64,000 nucleotides of DNA, from NCBI GenBank assembly GCA_964445525.1, contig CAYULA010000015.1, positions 1-64,000 of the forward strand. The letters are read 5' to 3'. The notes beneath the pieces are model-generated. The model saw nothing but the letters and a program-made list of their open reading frames with translations. It did not search any database and was not told where the DNA came from. Source of the DNA: Penumbrarchaeum sp964445525. GTDB lineage: Archaea > Thermoplasmatota > Penumbrarchaeia > Penumbrarchaeales > Penumbrarchaeaceae. Positions 52,727-60,594 of this stretch are shown piece after piece; the stretch's first letter is position 1, and each line of letters opens with the position of its first letter. Both the position numbers and the translations under genes were made by a program.

Positions 52727-53275
52727 TCATTTGAATCTGAATCCAATTTCTCCGTCAAGTATCCTTTTTCTCGTAATGTCTTTCTCGCTCATGTTCTCCG
52801 GGCCAATTATCTTGACTATCATGGATACAAGTTCATTTTCATCATTGATCTCGTAAGTATATGGTTTCCTTTTGAGTATCTTTATCATCCCCCATTCCTC
52901 CATCAGGGAGAGGACCTTTCTCGATCTGTGGTAGCTCAATCCTGATCTATGGCATATTTGAGATAAAGAAGCGGGTCCTTGCGAATTTTTCATTACGGCG
53001 ATGAAGGAATCCTCCAGCAGGAATTTGGGGTCCACATCATTTTCCAACGCTTTGAGAAACAGATCCTGCATCAATTTTGATCCGTATCCTCTTGAGGGCA
53101 TTAACAGATTGGTCCTGCCCTGTCTGACCTTTTCAATCAAGCCCAATGAGTAAAGTTCGTGTATGGATTTGTATATGGATTCCCTTGAATATGGCATATT
53201 CCCATGCAATTCCGTTATTGTTATGGGGTGGAGGCATATTTTCGAGTAAACAGCTGATACGGAGTCCATATTCAA
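52727..53275 (-). CDS. Double winged-helix transcription regulator
   Basis: A 182-residue protein with two winged-helix domains: TITELHGNMPYSRESIYKSIHELYSLGLIEKVR and ASLSQICHRSGLSYHRSRKVLSLMEEWGMIKIL, the second followed by a wing with KRKPYTYEIN. It is distinct from the 44300 trio. The minus-strand TATA (TTTTATATAA, 53291-53300) lies about 25 bases from the ATG, so the mRNA is leaderless. It lies between minor and major archaellin genes, divergent from the main operon, and is a candidate regulator of it. Confidence 0.85.
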   Translation of the reverse strand: MNMDSVSAVYSKICLHPITITELHGNMPYSRESIYKSIHELYSLGLIEKVRQGRTNLLMPSRGYGSKLMQDLFLKALENDVDPKFLLEDSFIAVMKNSQGPASLSQICHRSGLSYHRSRKVLSLMEEWGMIKILKRKPYTYEINDENELVSMIVKIIGPENMSEKDITRKRILDGEIGFRFK

Positions 53276-53290
53276 AACTGCTTACAGATA

Positions 53291-53300
53291 TTATATAAAA
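53291..53300 (-). promoter_or_regulatory. TATA box of the double winged-helix gene (leaderless mRNA)
   Basis: TTTTATATAA on the minus strand, spaced so that transcription starts at or next to the ATG at 53275. Confidence 0.55.
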
Positions 53301-53543
53301 AAGTGGTAATCAAAATCAAAAATAGAATCATGATGTACATATTATTGTTGGATCAATATCCAAATAAAAATTATTCGAATTTCTTTAGATAAGATATTTT
53401 TATCCTACCGGTTCAGTCAGTGTCTTTTCAACATGCCGGTTTGAACAATATGTTATAATATATTCTTTTAATCACAATAAATGATACTTTTATTGTTTTT
53501 ATCTTCTTTGCATGAATATCCTCGCAGATAACTGCTCCTGTGG

Positions 53544-53733
53544 CTTTTATAGTCTTCAAATGGCGATATTTCTTCAGTGGCAATCAAAGAGCTAGTAGGA
53601 AAACCAGAGATCATGGTATCAGAAGATGCTGGTTCAAAACGCAGCATATCGAGTTTTCAAAGAGATATTCAGAAATGACACTGGTCTGCCACTGAAAAAG
53701 CAATGTATAAACCTTTGTTAGAGGTGAAAAAGC
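53544..53733 (+). promoter_or_regulatory. Promoter and structured leader of the main archaellin operon
   Basis: The 458-base gap 53276-53733 holds no gene. CTTTTATAG at 53544-53552 would start RNA near 53573. There TTCAGTGGCA (53573-53582) pairs perfectly with TGCCACTGAA (53687-53696), closing a domain of about 124 bases. Inside, ATGCTG/CAGCAT forms a hairpin. After the domain come a second TATA-like ATGTATAAACC (53703-53713) and GAGGTGA before the ATG at 53734. The rest of the gap (53301-53540) is very AT-rich with several possible TATA boxes. Confidence 0.5.
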
Positions 53734-54420
53734 ATGAAATATGCAGGTGTGAAAAAACTAAGAAAAAAGGATGAAGAAGGAGACATGGGCATAGGAACCA
53801 TGATCCTCTTCATAGCCATGGTACTCGTGGCTGCGGTGGCTGCGGCTCTGCTGATATCCACTGCGTCCGAGTTGAACCAGCAGGCCCAGGAGACCGGGAG
53901 GATCGCCCAGCAGGAGGTCGCATCCGGTTTCGTGGTTGTGGACAAGTTCGGAGTTGTTCCTTCGGGAGACACAACCTCGCCTTCGATAGACGATTTCTAT
54001 CTGAAGATGAGGCTCTCTGCGGGATCTCCGGTGGTGGATATGGACAATGTTGTCATCGAGATCCAGTCGGATTCTTTCGAAGCTTCTCTGATTATTGATG
54101 ATGACGGCCTTGACACATCCCAGACTGAATATGCAGTTGAGGATGCTACAGGATCATCAGGTGTTGTAAGGGACCCTGAAGCACAGTATGGGTCTGCTGC
54201 AAGCGGAAAGCATATTGTGTCCCAGGGAACTATTATACTTGTACACATTGACATTGATCTGGTCAACGACAATACTGATGACTCAGACGGCCTCCAGTCC
54301 CAGGATGTTCTTCATATCAAGATCATCCCCAAGCACGGTGCACCCACCTACGAGCAGATAAATGTCCCCGAGGTTGTCTACGGTAACAGCGGAAGCGCAG
54401 TGTATGTGCCACTCTCTTAA
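53734..54420 (+). CDS. arlB1: Major archaellin B1
   Basis: Filament subunit of 228 residues, the first gene of the main archaellum operon. Class III signal EEGDMGIG (cleaved after Gly by the archaellin peptidase), helix TMILFIAMVLVAAVAAALLIST, then ELNQQAQETGRIAQQEVASGF. The globular half contains VDMDNVVIEIQSD and ends near IKIIPKHGAPTYEQI, both shared by the other major archaellins. GAGGTGA precedes the ATG. Being first and close to canonical, it is a candidate for the major subunit. Confidence 0.93.
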   Translation: MKYAGVKKLRKKDEEGDMGIGTMILFIAMVLVAAVAAALLISTASELNQQAQETGRIAQQEVASGFVVVDKFGVVPSGDTTSPSIDDFYLKMRLSAGSPVVDMDNVVIEIQSDSFEASLIIDDDGLDTSQTEYAVEDATGSSGVVRDPEAQYGSAASGKHIVSQGTIILVHIDIDLVNDNTDDSDGLQSQDVLHIKIIPKHGAPTYEQINVPEVVYGNSGSAVYVPLS

Positions 54421-54432
54421 GGAGGTTTCAGA

Positions 54433-55128
54433 ATGAAACACCTTAGGCGAATGAGAAACAAAGAAGGAGATATGGGAATCGGAACGATGATACTTTTCAT
54501 CGCAATGGTTCTCGTAGCTGCCGTTGCGGCTGCCCTCCTGATATCGACTGCGGGCGATCTGAACCAGCAGGCTCAGGAGACCGGGAGACTTGCACAGCAA
54601 GAGATATCATCCGGTTTCCAGGTAGTGGAGGTCTTCGGACTGGATTGCGCTGCATCGGGTACTCCGGGAACTCCCGGAACCGCAGATGACGATATAGATG
54701 ATCTCTTTCTGAAGGTAAAGCTGAATGCTGGATCTCAGAAGGTTGATATGACCAATGTCGTGATCGAGGTTACCGGCAGGGACTTCGAGAGGTCGCTGAC
54801 CTTCACCGATTGGGTTGATGATGCCGATCAGGAGGCTTCCTCAACCACATTCACGGTGGAGAAACAGGACTATTCCTCAGGTAAGATCACCGATCCCGAT
54901 GGTCTCTACGACGATACCGACGGGGCAAACGTTCCTATCATAAGTCAGGGAACTCTTCTGCTCGTTCACATAGCAGTCGATGAGATCGATACCGCTGCAG
55001 ACGGAACAAACGATCTAGAACCTCAGGAAACGGTTACCGTGAAGATCATTCCGAAACACGGTACCCCTACCGTTGAGGTGATAAACATACCCGAGGCACT
55101 CGTCGGGAACTACATCAGATTGAAGTAA
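54433..55128 (+). CDS. arlB2: Archaellin B2
   Basis: Second archaellin of the operon, 231 residues, 12 bases after B1 with AGGAGG before the ATG. N-terminal 60 residues nearly identical to B1 (EGDMGIGTMILFIAMVLVAAVAAALLIS region, then DLNQQAQETGRLAQQEISSGF). The outer domain differs (ASGTPGTPGTADDDIDD, WVDDADQEASSTTF), and IIPKHGTPTVEVINIPEAL closes it. Variation confined to the surface-exposed half is typical of archaellin families. Confidence 0.93.
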   Translation: MKHLRRMRNKEGDMGIGTMILFIAMVLVAAVAAALLISTAGDLNQQAQETGRLAQQEISSGFQVVEVFGLDCAASGTPGTPGTADDDIDDLFLKVKLNAGSQKVDMTNVVIEVTGRDFERSLTFTDWVDDADQEASSTTFTVEKQDYSSGKITDPDGLYDDTDGANVPIISQGTLLLVHIAVDEIDTAADGTNDLEPQETVTVKIIPKHGTPTVEVINIPEALVGNYIRLK

Positions 55129-55141
55129 GGAGGTAATGATA

Positions 55142-56245
55142 ATGAAAAGACTTTATAGAAATAAAAAAGACGAGGAAGGGGACATGGGCATAGGAACCAT
55201 GATCCTCTTCATAGCAATGGTCCTTGTGGCCGCTGTTGCCGCCGCCTTGCTGATATCGACCGCAGGTGAGCTCAACCAGCAGGCACAGGAGACCGGAAGA
55301 CTCTCTCAGCAGGAGATCTCATCGGGATTCATCGTTGCTGAGACGTTCGGCATGGTAGCCAGAGATTATGTGGTAGTTGATTGGGGTCTAACCACTGCGG
55401 ATGATGGTGTTGCTGTTTTCGCAAGAGAACCTGGTGACACGGGAATTACAGTGGTTTTTTTGGATGCCTCTGATGCAGGACAATCAGAAGGTGATATATC
55501 GGTATCATCCTCAACGATAACATACTATACTGAGGGTAGCCAGACCGCAGCAACCATTGTGAATGCAATCAATGCGGATGCTGATGCAAGTGCACTTGTG
55601 TTTGCCTCTTACGACGGTGACGGAAGTGGAACATGTGCAGAAGCTACTGATGGTACGACCTGGACTCTTGCAGGCGGAGAGAACGACTACATCACGGACT
55701 TATTCCTCAAAATAAGGCTCTCTGCCGGATCGCCGAAGATAGACATGGACAATGTCGTCATCGAAGTCACAGGAGAAACCTTCGAGGCAAATCTTGACTA
55801 TGACGCAGATGATACCGATGACGCATCAGATACAACAATGAACTACGCGGATGCAGACTCATTTACGATAGAGACCTGGGAGCGTGACAACGATTACGAC
55901 TATGATGTTGCCCTCACAGCAACCACTGATGAAGCTGATGACGAGGATACCAGGGCTCACTATGACGGAGGGTCTCAGGGTATCGACAATGGCGGTGTTA
56001 TCAGGGATCCCGACAACCTCTATGGAGATGCATCAGCTTCTACCGGAGGACACGTCGTATCCCAGGGTACCGTGATAATGGTACACCTAGACATGGACCT
56101 CATAGTGGACACCAATACCAGGGATAACGATGGTCTCGGTCCTCAGGACAGGTTGACCATCAAGATCATCCCCAAGCACGGTGTCCCGACCCTTGAGGAA
56201 GTAGTTGCTCCGGAGGCTTTCGACAGAGCATTCCTGAGGCTTTGA
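55142..56245 (+). CDS. arlB3: Archaellin B3 with an inserted beta module
   Basis: Archaellin of 367 residues from ATG 55142 (an ATA-ATG pair lies just upstream), about 140 longer than B1/B2. N-terminus EEGDMGIG plus helix is the same as B1. At about residues 70-185 there is an extra module (ITVVFLDASDAGQSEGDISV, QTAATIVNAINADADASALV, DGSGTCAEATDGT, WTLAGG). It resembles a repeat unit I recall from bacterial and phage surface proteins. The core resumes at DLFLKIRLSAGSPKIDMDNV and has a second Asp/Thr-rich expansion (DTDDASDTTMNYADAD). It ends IIPKHGVPTLEEV. Confidence 0.9.
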   Translation: MKRLYRNKKDEEGDMGIGTMILFIAMVLVAAVAAALLISTAGELNQQAQETGRLSQQEISSGFIVAETFGMVARDYVVVDWGLTTADDGVAVFAREPGDTGITVVFLDASDAGQSEGDISVSSSTITYYTEGSQTAATIVNAINADADASALVFASYDGDGSGTCAEATDGTTWTLAGGENDYITDLFLKIRLSAGSPKIDMDNVVIEVTGETFEANLDYDADDTDDASDTTMNYADADSFTIETWERDNDYDYDVALTATTDEADDEDTRAHYDGGSQGIDNGGVIRDPDNLYGDASASTGGHVVSQGTVIMVHLDMDLIVDTNTRDNDGLGPQDRLTIKIIPKHGVPTLEEVVAPEAFDRAFLRL

Positions 56246-56249
56246 TGGA

Positions 56250-56285
56250 GGCGATACTGTGACCCATTTTGTCACGCGTATCGCC
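56250..56285 (+). promoter_or_regulatory. Intercistronic hairpin after the major archaellins
   Basis: GGCGATAC (56250-56257) pairs with GTATCGCC (56278-56285), with an inner GTGAC/GTCAC stem. It begins five bases after the stop of archaellin B3 and has no T-tract, so it is better seen as an mRNA stabiliser or attenuator than as a full terminator. Confidence 0.6.
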
Positions 56286-56353
56286 CCTGACGAACGCACC
56301 ATCGTAGATATACGGAGGTAAAAAAGAGCGGATGAAACAAGGGGTTTAAACAC

Positions 56354-56965
56354 ATGCGGATGTTGGCACTGAGTAGGGATAATCATGGCGAAACGGGAAT
56401 CGGACAGATGATACTGTTCATTGCCATGATCCTGGTATCTGCAATCGCCGCCGGCCTGTTCATACAAACCATGTCGGACCTTCAACAGCAGGCACAGGAG
56501 ACAGGGAATCAAGCAGTAATTGACGTCTCCTCGGGCCTCTCCATAGTAACGGCAACGGGAGATCGGGACGAAAACGCGTCCGGAGACAACAGCGATCACC
56601 TGGAGAGGATCCGTCTAACCGTTGAACTCCAACCGGGCTCCAAACCGATAGACATGGAGAACGTGGTCATACAGCTCAAGACAGAGAGCGATATGGCCGA
56701 ACTGACCTACGGCAGCTCACCAGATAACACCCACTTCAGTGCCACGGAGATCCGCGACCCGGAGGAAACCTGGTCGGCAACCGAGAAGATAGTCTCCTCG
56801 GGAGCTCTGATACAGGTGATGATTGACCCCGATTATACAGGTCTGGACATGATGGTTTCAGCCAGTGATACCATGGAGATAAGGATAATACCCCTTTACG
56901 GGACTCCAACGGTACTGCGGGCCACCACACCATCGGTATTCGCCGAAAGGTTCGTGGACCTGTAG
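56354..56965 (+). CDS. arlB4: Archaellin B4 (minor)
   Basis: Archaellin of 203 residues, the shortest here. Class III signal NHGETGIG, then QMILFIAMILVSAIAAGLFIQ and DLQQQAQETGNQAVIDVSSGL. The distal half has SKPIDMENVVIQLKTESDMAEL and IRIIPLYGTPTVL. It lies between the intercistronic hairpin and arlCDE, so it is probably made in smaller amounts than B1-B3. The last archaellin gene often encodes a hook-like or basal subunit; that role is only inferred. Confidence 0.9.
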   Translation: MRMLALSRDNHGETGIGQMILFIAMILVSAIAAGLFIQTMSDLQQQAQETGNQAVIDVSSGLSIVTATGDRDENASGDNSDHLERIRLTVELQPGSKPIDMENVVIQLKTESDMAELTYGSSPDNTHFSATEIRDPEETWSATEKIVSSGALIQVMIDPDYTGLDMMVSASDTMEIRIIPLYGTPTVLRATTPSVFAERFVDL

Positions 56966-56999
56966 ATGGGGGAACTCCGGGAAGTCTGGAGGAAAGTAG

Positions 57000-58277
57000 A
57001 TGTCGATCTTGGACAGGGTAAAGGAAGCATCCAAAAAGGCCAAAGGCCTCTCCAAGAACGGATCCAAGAAAGGATCTAAGTCCAAATCCAAAAAGGGATC
57101 CGATAAGGTCGAAAAGAAGCTCATCCGGAAGTCAAAATCCGGGGAGGACCTCGACGACCTTATGGATTTCTCGGATATAGACACTATGATCCAGGATGAC
57201 TCCGAACTATCAGGAGTCGCGGGAGGAACGGGCGACCGGGACTCCCAGGATTCGGGACTGGGAAAGAGGGTGGCAGGCCTAGAGGACAAATTAGTCCAAA
57301 TGGAAGGTTCCGTCAAGTCCACCAGATCGAGGATCGGAAGTATGGATGAACGTCTGGCAGACATGGAACAGAACATACTCAAGCTCCTGTCGGTGTACGA
57401 GGTTGTGAAAAGAGACATCAACCCATTCATAGAGAGCAGAAAGGGAGCATCAGCTGACGACAAGATAGATCCCGCACTACTGGGAATAGAAGGTGCGGAA
57501 CTGATAAAAACGCCGGATGTGACAGACGATCTTGACGAGATGGATTTCGGAACCGACATGTTACTTTCGAAAGACACGGAAAACGGACCGGGAATCGAAG
57601 AAGGAACCGAGGAAGAGGGTCTCGACCTCTCAGATCTAGATATCGATGAGGGCCCTCAACGGCCTTCATTGGAAGAGCCTCCTCCCGTGGATAAACCTCC
57701 ATCAATGGAGGACCTGACATTCCCACCCGATGAGATCCAAACCCCTGAATCCGAAATTATAGGAGGTGCTGATATTAGGGAAAAAGAGAATACACAACCC
57801 ATATCCCCCCCAAGAGTAAGTGAAGAACCCAGAGTCAAAAGAAGGGCAGAACCGATCTTACCCGAGATATCATATGATTATCGCACGGTGATCCTCGTAA
57901 TGAGGTGGATCGAGTTCATGTTCGAGAGGGTGACAAGGGATCGTATCTCCGCTCTTTTGGATTACTACAAGGACGTAGGCTGGATATCCGAGAAGGTAAA
58001 ATCCCAGATAATGGCTTATGCCCGTGGTGAGATCCAGAACATTCTCAGGTTCGAACCCGAGGATGTGGACGAGGAAGTTCTACTCGACAGCTCACCCAAG
58101 CAGCCCTCCGATTATAAGAAAGTCTCGGACTGGCGCCTCAGTGCGGATGATCATCTGAAATCCCTTCTCTTCGTAACGAAGATAGCGGGACTGGAGGTCA
58201 ACAAGGACACCTTCAACTCGCTTGAGGAGGAGATAAAGATATTCACCCGGAATCTAGCTGGGTACCACGGGGTTTGA
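57000..58277 (+). CDS. arlCDE: Archaellum switch protein ArlCDE (fused)
   Basis: Fusion protein of 425 residues forming the cytoplasmic switch and stator-side complex that receives CheF/CheY signals. A basic, low-complexity N-terminus (many Lys/Ser) is followed by the ArlC-like coiled coil (VAGLEDKLVQMEGSV...LLSVYEVVKRDINPF, about 90-145) and an acidic, proline-rich linker. The ArlD/E domain follows (YRTVILVMRWIEFMFERV, YYKDVGWISEKVKSQIMAYA, about 290-425). GGAGGAAAG precedes the ATG. A hairpin terminator follows, so arlF onwards is a separate transcript. Confidence 0.92.
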   Translation: MSILDRVKEASKKAKGLSKNGSKKGSKSKSKKGSDKVEKKLIRKSKSGEDLDDLMDFSDIDTMIQDDSELSGVAGGTGDRDSQDSGLGKRVAGLEDKLVQMEGSVKSTRSRIGSMDERLADMEQNILKLLSVYEVVKRDINPFIESRKGASADDKIDPALLGIEGAELIKTPDVTDDLDEMDFGTDMLLSKDTENGPGIEEGTEEEGLDLSDLDIDEGPQRPSLEEPPPVDKPPSMEDLTFPPDEIQTPESEIIGGADIREKENTQPISPPRVSEEPRVKRRAEPILPEISYDYRTVILVMRWIEFMFERVTRDRISALLDYYKDVGWISEKVKSQIMAYARGEIQNILRFEPEDVDEEVLLDSSPKQPSDYKKVSDWRLSADDHLKSLLFVTKIAGLEVNKDTFNSLEEEIKIFTRNLAGYHGV

Positions 58278-58314
58278 TCCATCCGTGACTTCCGAATATA
58301 TCTATCGGTGAACC

Positions 58315-58350
58315 AAGGACCCCCTCCACGGGGGTCCTTTTTTCTAATTT
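58315..58350 (+). terminator. Strong terminator after arlCDE
   Basis: Perfect 10-bp stem AAGGACCCCC (58315-58324) / GGGGGTCCTT (58330-58339) with a TCCAC loop, followed by TTTTTTCTAATTTT. Confidence 0.88.
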
Positions 58351-58354
58351 TCTG

Positions 58355-58674
58355 GAAATTCTTGAACAATAAATTATCATATTAGAATTTCCAGACCCGC
58401 ATAATGATTATTGAAATAGACGGTCTAATTATGCTGGGTCTCGAACCTTCGATTCGATTTTAATATGACGAGAGAAGGTTACGAGTATTTACAGAAATTC
58501 TTGAACAATAAATCATCATATTAGAATTTCCAGACCCGCATAATGATTATTGAAATAGACGGTCTAATTATGCTGGATCTCGAACCTTCGATTCAATTGT
58601 AATATGACGAGAGAAGGTTACGAGTATGTGCAGAAATTCTTGAACAATAAATTATCATATTAGAATTTCCAGAC
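58355..58674 (+). repeat. Tandem 139-bp direct repeat (2.3 units), each with three hairpins
   Basis: Units at 58355-58493 and 58494-58632 differ at about six positions; a third copy stops after 42 bases (58633-58674). In unit 1 three inverted repeats cover most of the length. These are GGAAATTCT/AGAATTTCC (58354-58392), AGACCC-GCATAAT/ATTATGC-T-GGGTCT (58393-58441), and CTCG-AACCTTC/GAAGGTT-A-CGAG (58440-58485). There is no ORF. It fills most of the 607-base gap between arlCDE and arlF. It is not CRISPR (no unique spacers) and carries no transposase. Confidence 0.9.
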
Positions 58675-58721
58675 TAACATTTCTCCTTACGTTATTCTCC
58701 ATCAAGATAACAGCGCCATAC

Positions 58722-58884
58722 CCTTTTAAGCTGATTTTGGGAGATATTCCACTTGCACTAAAGATAGGACTGACGGGAATGGTAAATTCCCGAAAATCAG
58801 GAGATCTGCGGTGCTCCGAAAAGGATGTTGGTAAGATGGCATGGGAAGCTACCACAAGGATCCTCGATACCGGGAGGTGCTGAG
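58722..58884 (+). promoter_or_regulatory. Promoter and leader of arlF-G-H-I-J
   Basis: CCTTTTAAG at 58722-58730 is a TATA candidate. A leader hairpin CGGGAAT/ATTCCCG spans 58774-58792. GGGAGGTG near 58870-58877 is the ribosome site for the ATG at 58885. Confidence 0.45.
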
Positions 58885-60078
58885 ATGGGTTTCTCGGTGT
58901 CTGTCTCCTCTGTCATATTCTTCTCGGCATTCATACTGCTTTCGGGAATCGTCATAGGTGTGGGTCTGGATTATCAGAGGACAGTGGAGAGGGCCCAGGA
59001 AGAAAGGGATGAGATGGAAAGGTCCAGGGACTCATCCGAATTGACATTGACAGGTTGGACAATGGTCGGTGATGATCTGGAGATGATCCTGGAAAATACG
59101 GGGGATGCCACAATCGATCTCGAAAAACTTGCAGTCCTGTCAAACGGCGAAATAAAGGAGATCCGGTCCATGTCGGTCGATGGTTCCGATGCCGAATACC
59201 TGTTCCAGGATGAAACCATGACCCTGGTGGTATCGAATGTATACCTCAATGCATCAACAAACGGCGGGAACCTCATATTCACATCGTCCTATCATTTCTC
59301 AGGTCCCGAAAACATCTGTTCTGAGACCTGGATACATATTTCCGACGGGACAAATATCGTAACACTCGATGAATCGGGTGACCTCGAATGGGTCAAGGGA
59401 ACCGGTATGAGCGAAGTGAACGATACCGCGGTTTCCAACGAAACCGTGCTGGTCCTCGGGGATGACCGTATCCTTTCATGCCCGCAAAACGGATCCAGCG
59501 ATTTCTCGGAGCTTGTAGGTAGTGGTCTTTCGGAGTCCAGAAGGATGATCACGAGCGGTGCGACCGGATCGGATCCTTACATTTTCGTTCTCGAAAACAG
59601 CGGGAACATAATCAGGTTCGATTTCGATGGAAACAATCCCTTGGAGATCTGCACAAACGGAACCAATGTCAACTGGACATCTCCGGTTGATATCGTTCAG
59701 GGGGAGGATTTCTTCTATCTTCTGGATGAGAACGGATCGATTTATCGGATAACCTACGCCGGAACTGACGAACTTGTCGGAGATCTTTCTATCAACAGCG
59801 GTGAAAAGGTTGTATCCGGAACGAGTACCGGAATGAACAGGGATCAGGTAATCGGCCTTATCTCGAATTCCTACAGCGACAGGATACTGGTTTTGGATAC
59901 TTCGGATTCCACGGAAATTGAATTGGCGGGATCACTTGGTGAGGGCAAGATCGATATCTCACTGGGTTCCGGGATCTATGTTCTTGATCCTCTGGACGGC
60001 AGGGTGGAAGCATACGAGATAGGGACCTCCATCAAACTGATCGCAAGAAACGGATACCATCACCTGGAGGTGATCTGA
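58885..60078 (+). CDS. arlF: ArlF with a C-terminal propeller-like extension
   Basis: Archaellum stator protein, 397 residues; usual ArlF has about 130-160. ATG 58885 is chosen because GGGAGGTG precedes it; the frame is open to 58825. Residues 1-155 are ArlF-like: MGFSVSVSSVIFFSAFILLSG membrane helix, coiled segment (YQRTVERAQEERDEMERSRD), then a beta domain with LENTGDATIDLEKLAVL. About 240 further residues carry short repeats (VTLDESGDLEW, ILSCPQNG, YIFVLENSGNIIRF, FFYLLDENGSIYRI, ILVLDTSDSTEI, IYVLDPLDGRV) that read as a six-bladed propeller outside the membrane. ArlF binds the S-layer, so the extension may contact the envelope. Confidence 0.85.
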   Translation: MGFSVSVSSVIFFSAFILLSGIVIGVGLDYQRTVERAQEERDEMERSRDSSELTLTGWTMVGDDLEMILENTGDATIDLEKLAVLSNGEIKEIRSMSVDGSDAEYLFQDETMTLVVSNVYLNASTNGGNLIFTSSYHFSGPENICSETWIHISDGTNIVTLDESGDLEWVKGTGMSEVNDTAVSNETVLVLGDDRILSCPQNGSSDFSELVGSGLSESRRMITSGATGSDPYIFVLENSGNIIRFDFDGNNPLEICTNGTNVNWTSPVDIVQGEDFFYLLDENGSIYRITYAGTDELVGDLSINSGEKVVSGTSTGMNRDQVIGLISNSYSDRILVLDTSDSTEIELAGSLGEGKIDISLGSGIYVLDPLDGRVEAYEIGTSIKLIARNGYHHLEVI

Positions 60079-60510
60079 ATGGGAATGTCCACTTCATCAA
60101 CACAGCTTGTTTTCTTCATTGCAACCATGGTTATCGCCTCGGGACTTGTGGGATTGTTCGCCGAAACGATAATGAGTATCTCCGATGGGGTGAGCACCAG
60201 AGGGGATGTTGTTTATGACTCCCTGATGACCGATATTACAATTATCAACGACCCCAGCAACATGCCCAACGATCCTCTTGAGGTATACGTTCTGAACTCC
60301 GGTAAGATCAAGCTGGCCTCTACGGCTGACATTCTGGTTGACAACGAACTGATGACCGAAGGGGTCAACAACACGATAGTGGGAGGCGGCGAGTGGGAAC
60401 CCGGAGAGATAATGAAGATGGAGGTAAACGTCACACTGGCTTCCGGTGAGCATACGGTGAAGGTCATAGTTGCCAACGGGCTCTCGGACAGATTCACTTT
60501 CAGAATATGA
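60079..60510 (+). CDS. arlG: ArlG, archaellum stator protein
   Basis: ArlG of 143 residues, starting directly after the arlF stop. N-terminal pilin-like helix (STQLVFFIATMVIASGLVGLFAETI), then an Ig-like beta domain (DITIINDPSN, VYVLNSGKIKLAS, EWEPGEIMKMEVNVTLASGEHTVKVIVANG). ArlG forms filaments with ArlF that anchor the motor to the cell envelope. Normal length and order arlF-G-H-I-J. Confidence 0.93.
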   Translation: MGMSTSSTQLVFFIATMVIASGLVGLFAETIMSISDGVSTRGDVVYDSLMTDITIINDPSNMPNDPLEVYVLNSGKIKLASTADILVDNELMTEGVNNTIVGGGEWEPGEIMKMEVNVTLASGEHTVKVIVANGLSDRFTFRI

Positions 60511-60522
60511 GGCAGGATATGA

Positions 60523-60594
60523 ATGGATGAATTCATCGGAACGGATACGGAAGGCCCTGATCCGGGGCTCCGCAGGAACGCAGGTGGTAGTTGA
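60523..60594 (+). CDS. Possible 23-residue leader ORF coupled to arlH
   Basis: Small frame MDEFIGTDTEGPDPGLRRN... ending TGA at 60592-60594, which overlaps the arlH ATG (TGATG). It fills the 83-base gap after arlG. No family is recognisable, and it may simply deliver ribosomes to arlH. Low confidence that the peptide matters. Confidence 0.2.
   Translation: MDEFIGTDTEGPDPGLRRNAGGS

Noticed and set aside
58355..58674. Possible CRISPR array
   Set aside because: The 139-bp units are repeated in full without unique spacers, there are only 2.3 copies, and no cas gene is near.
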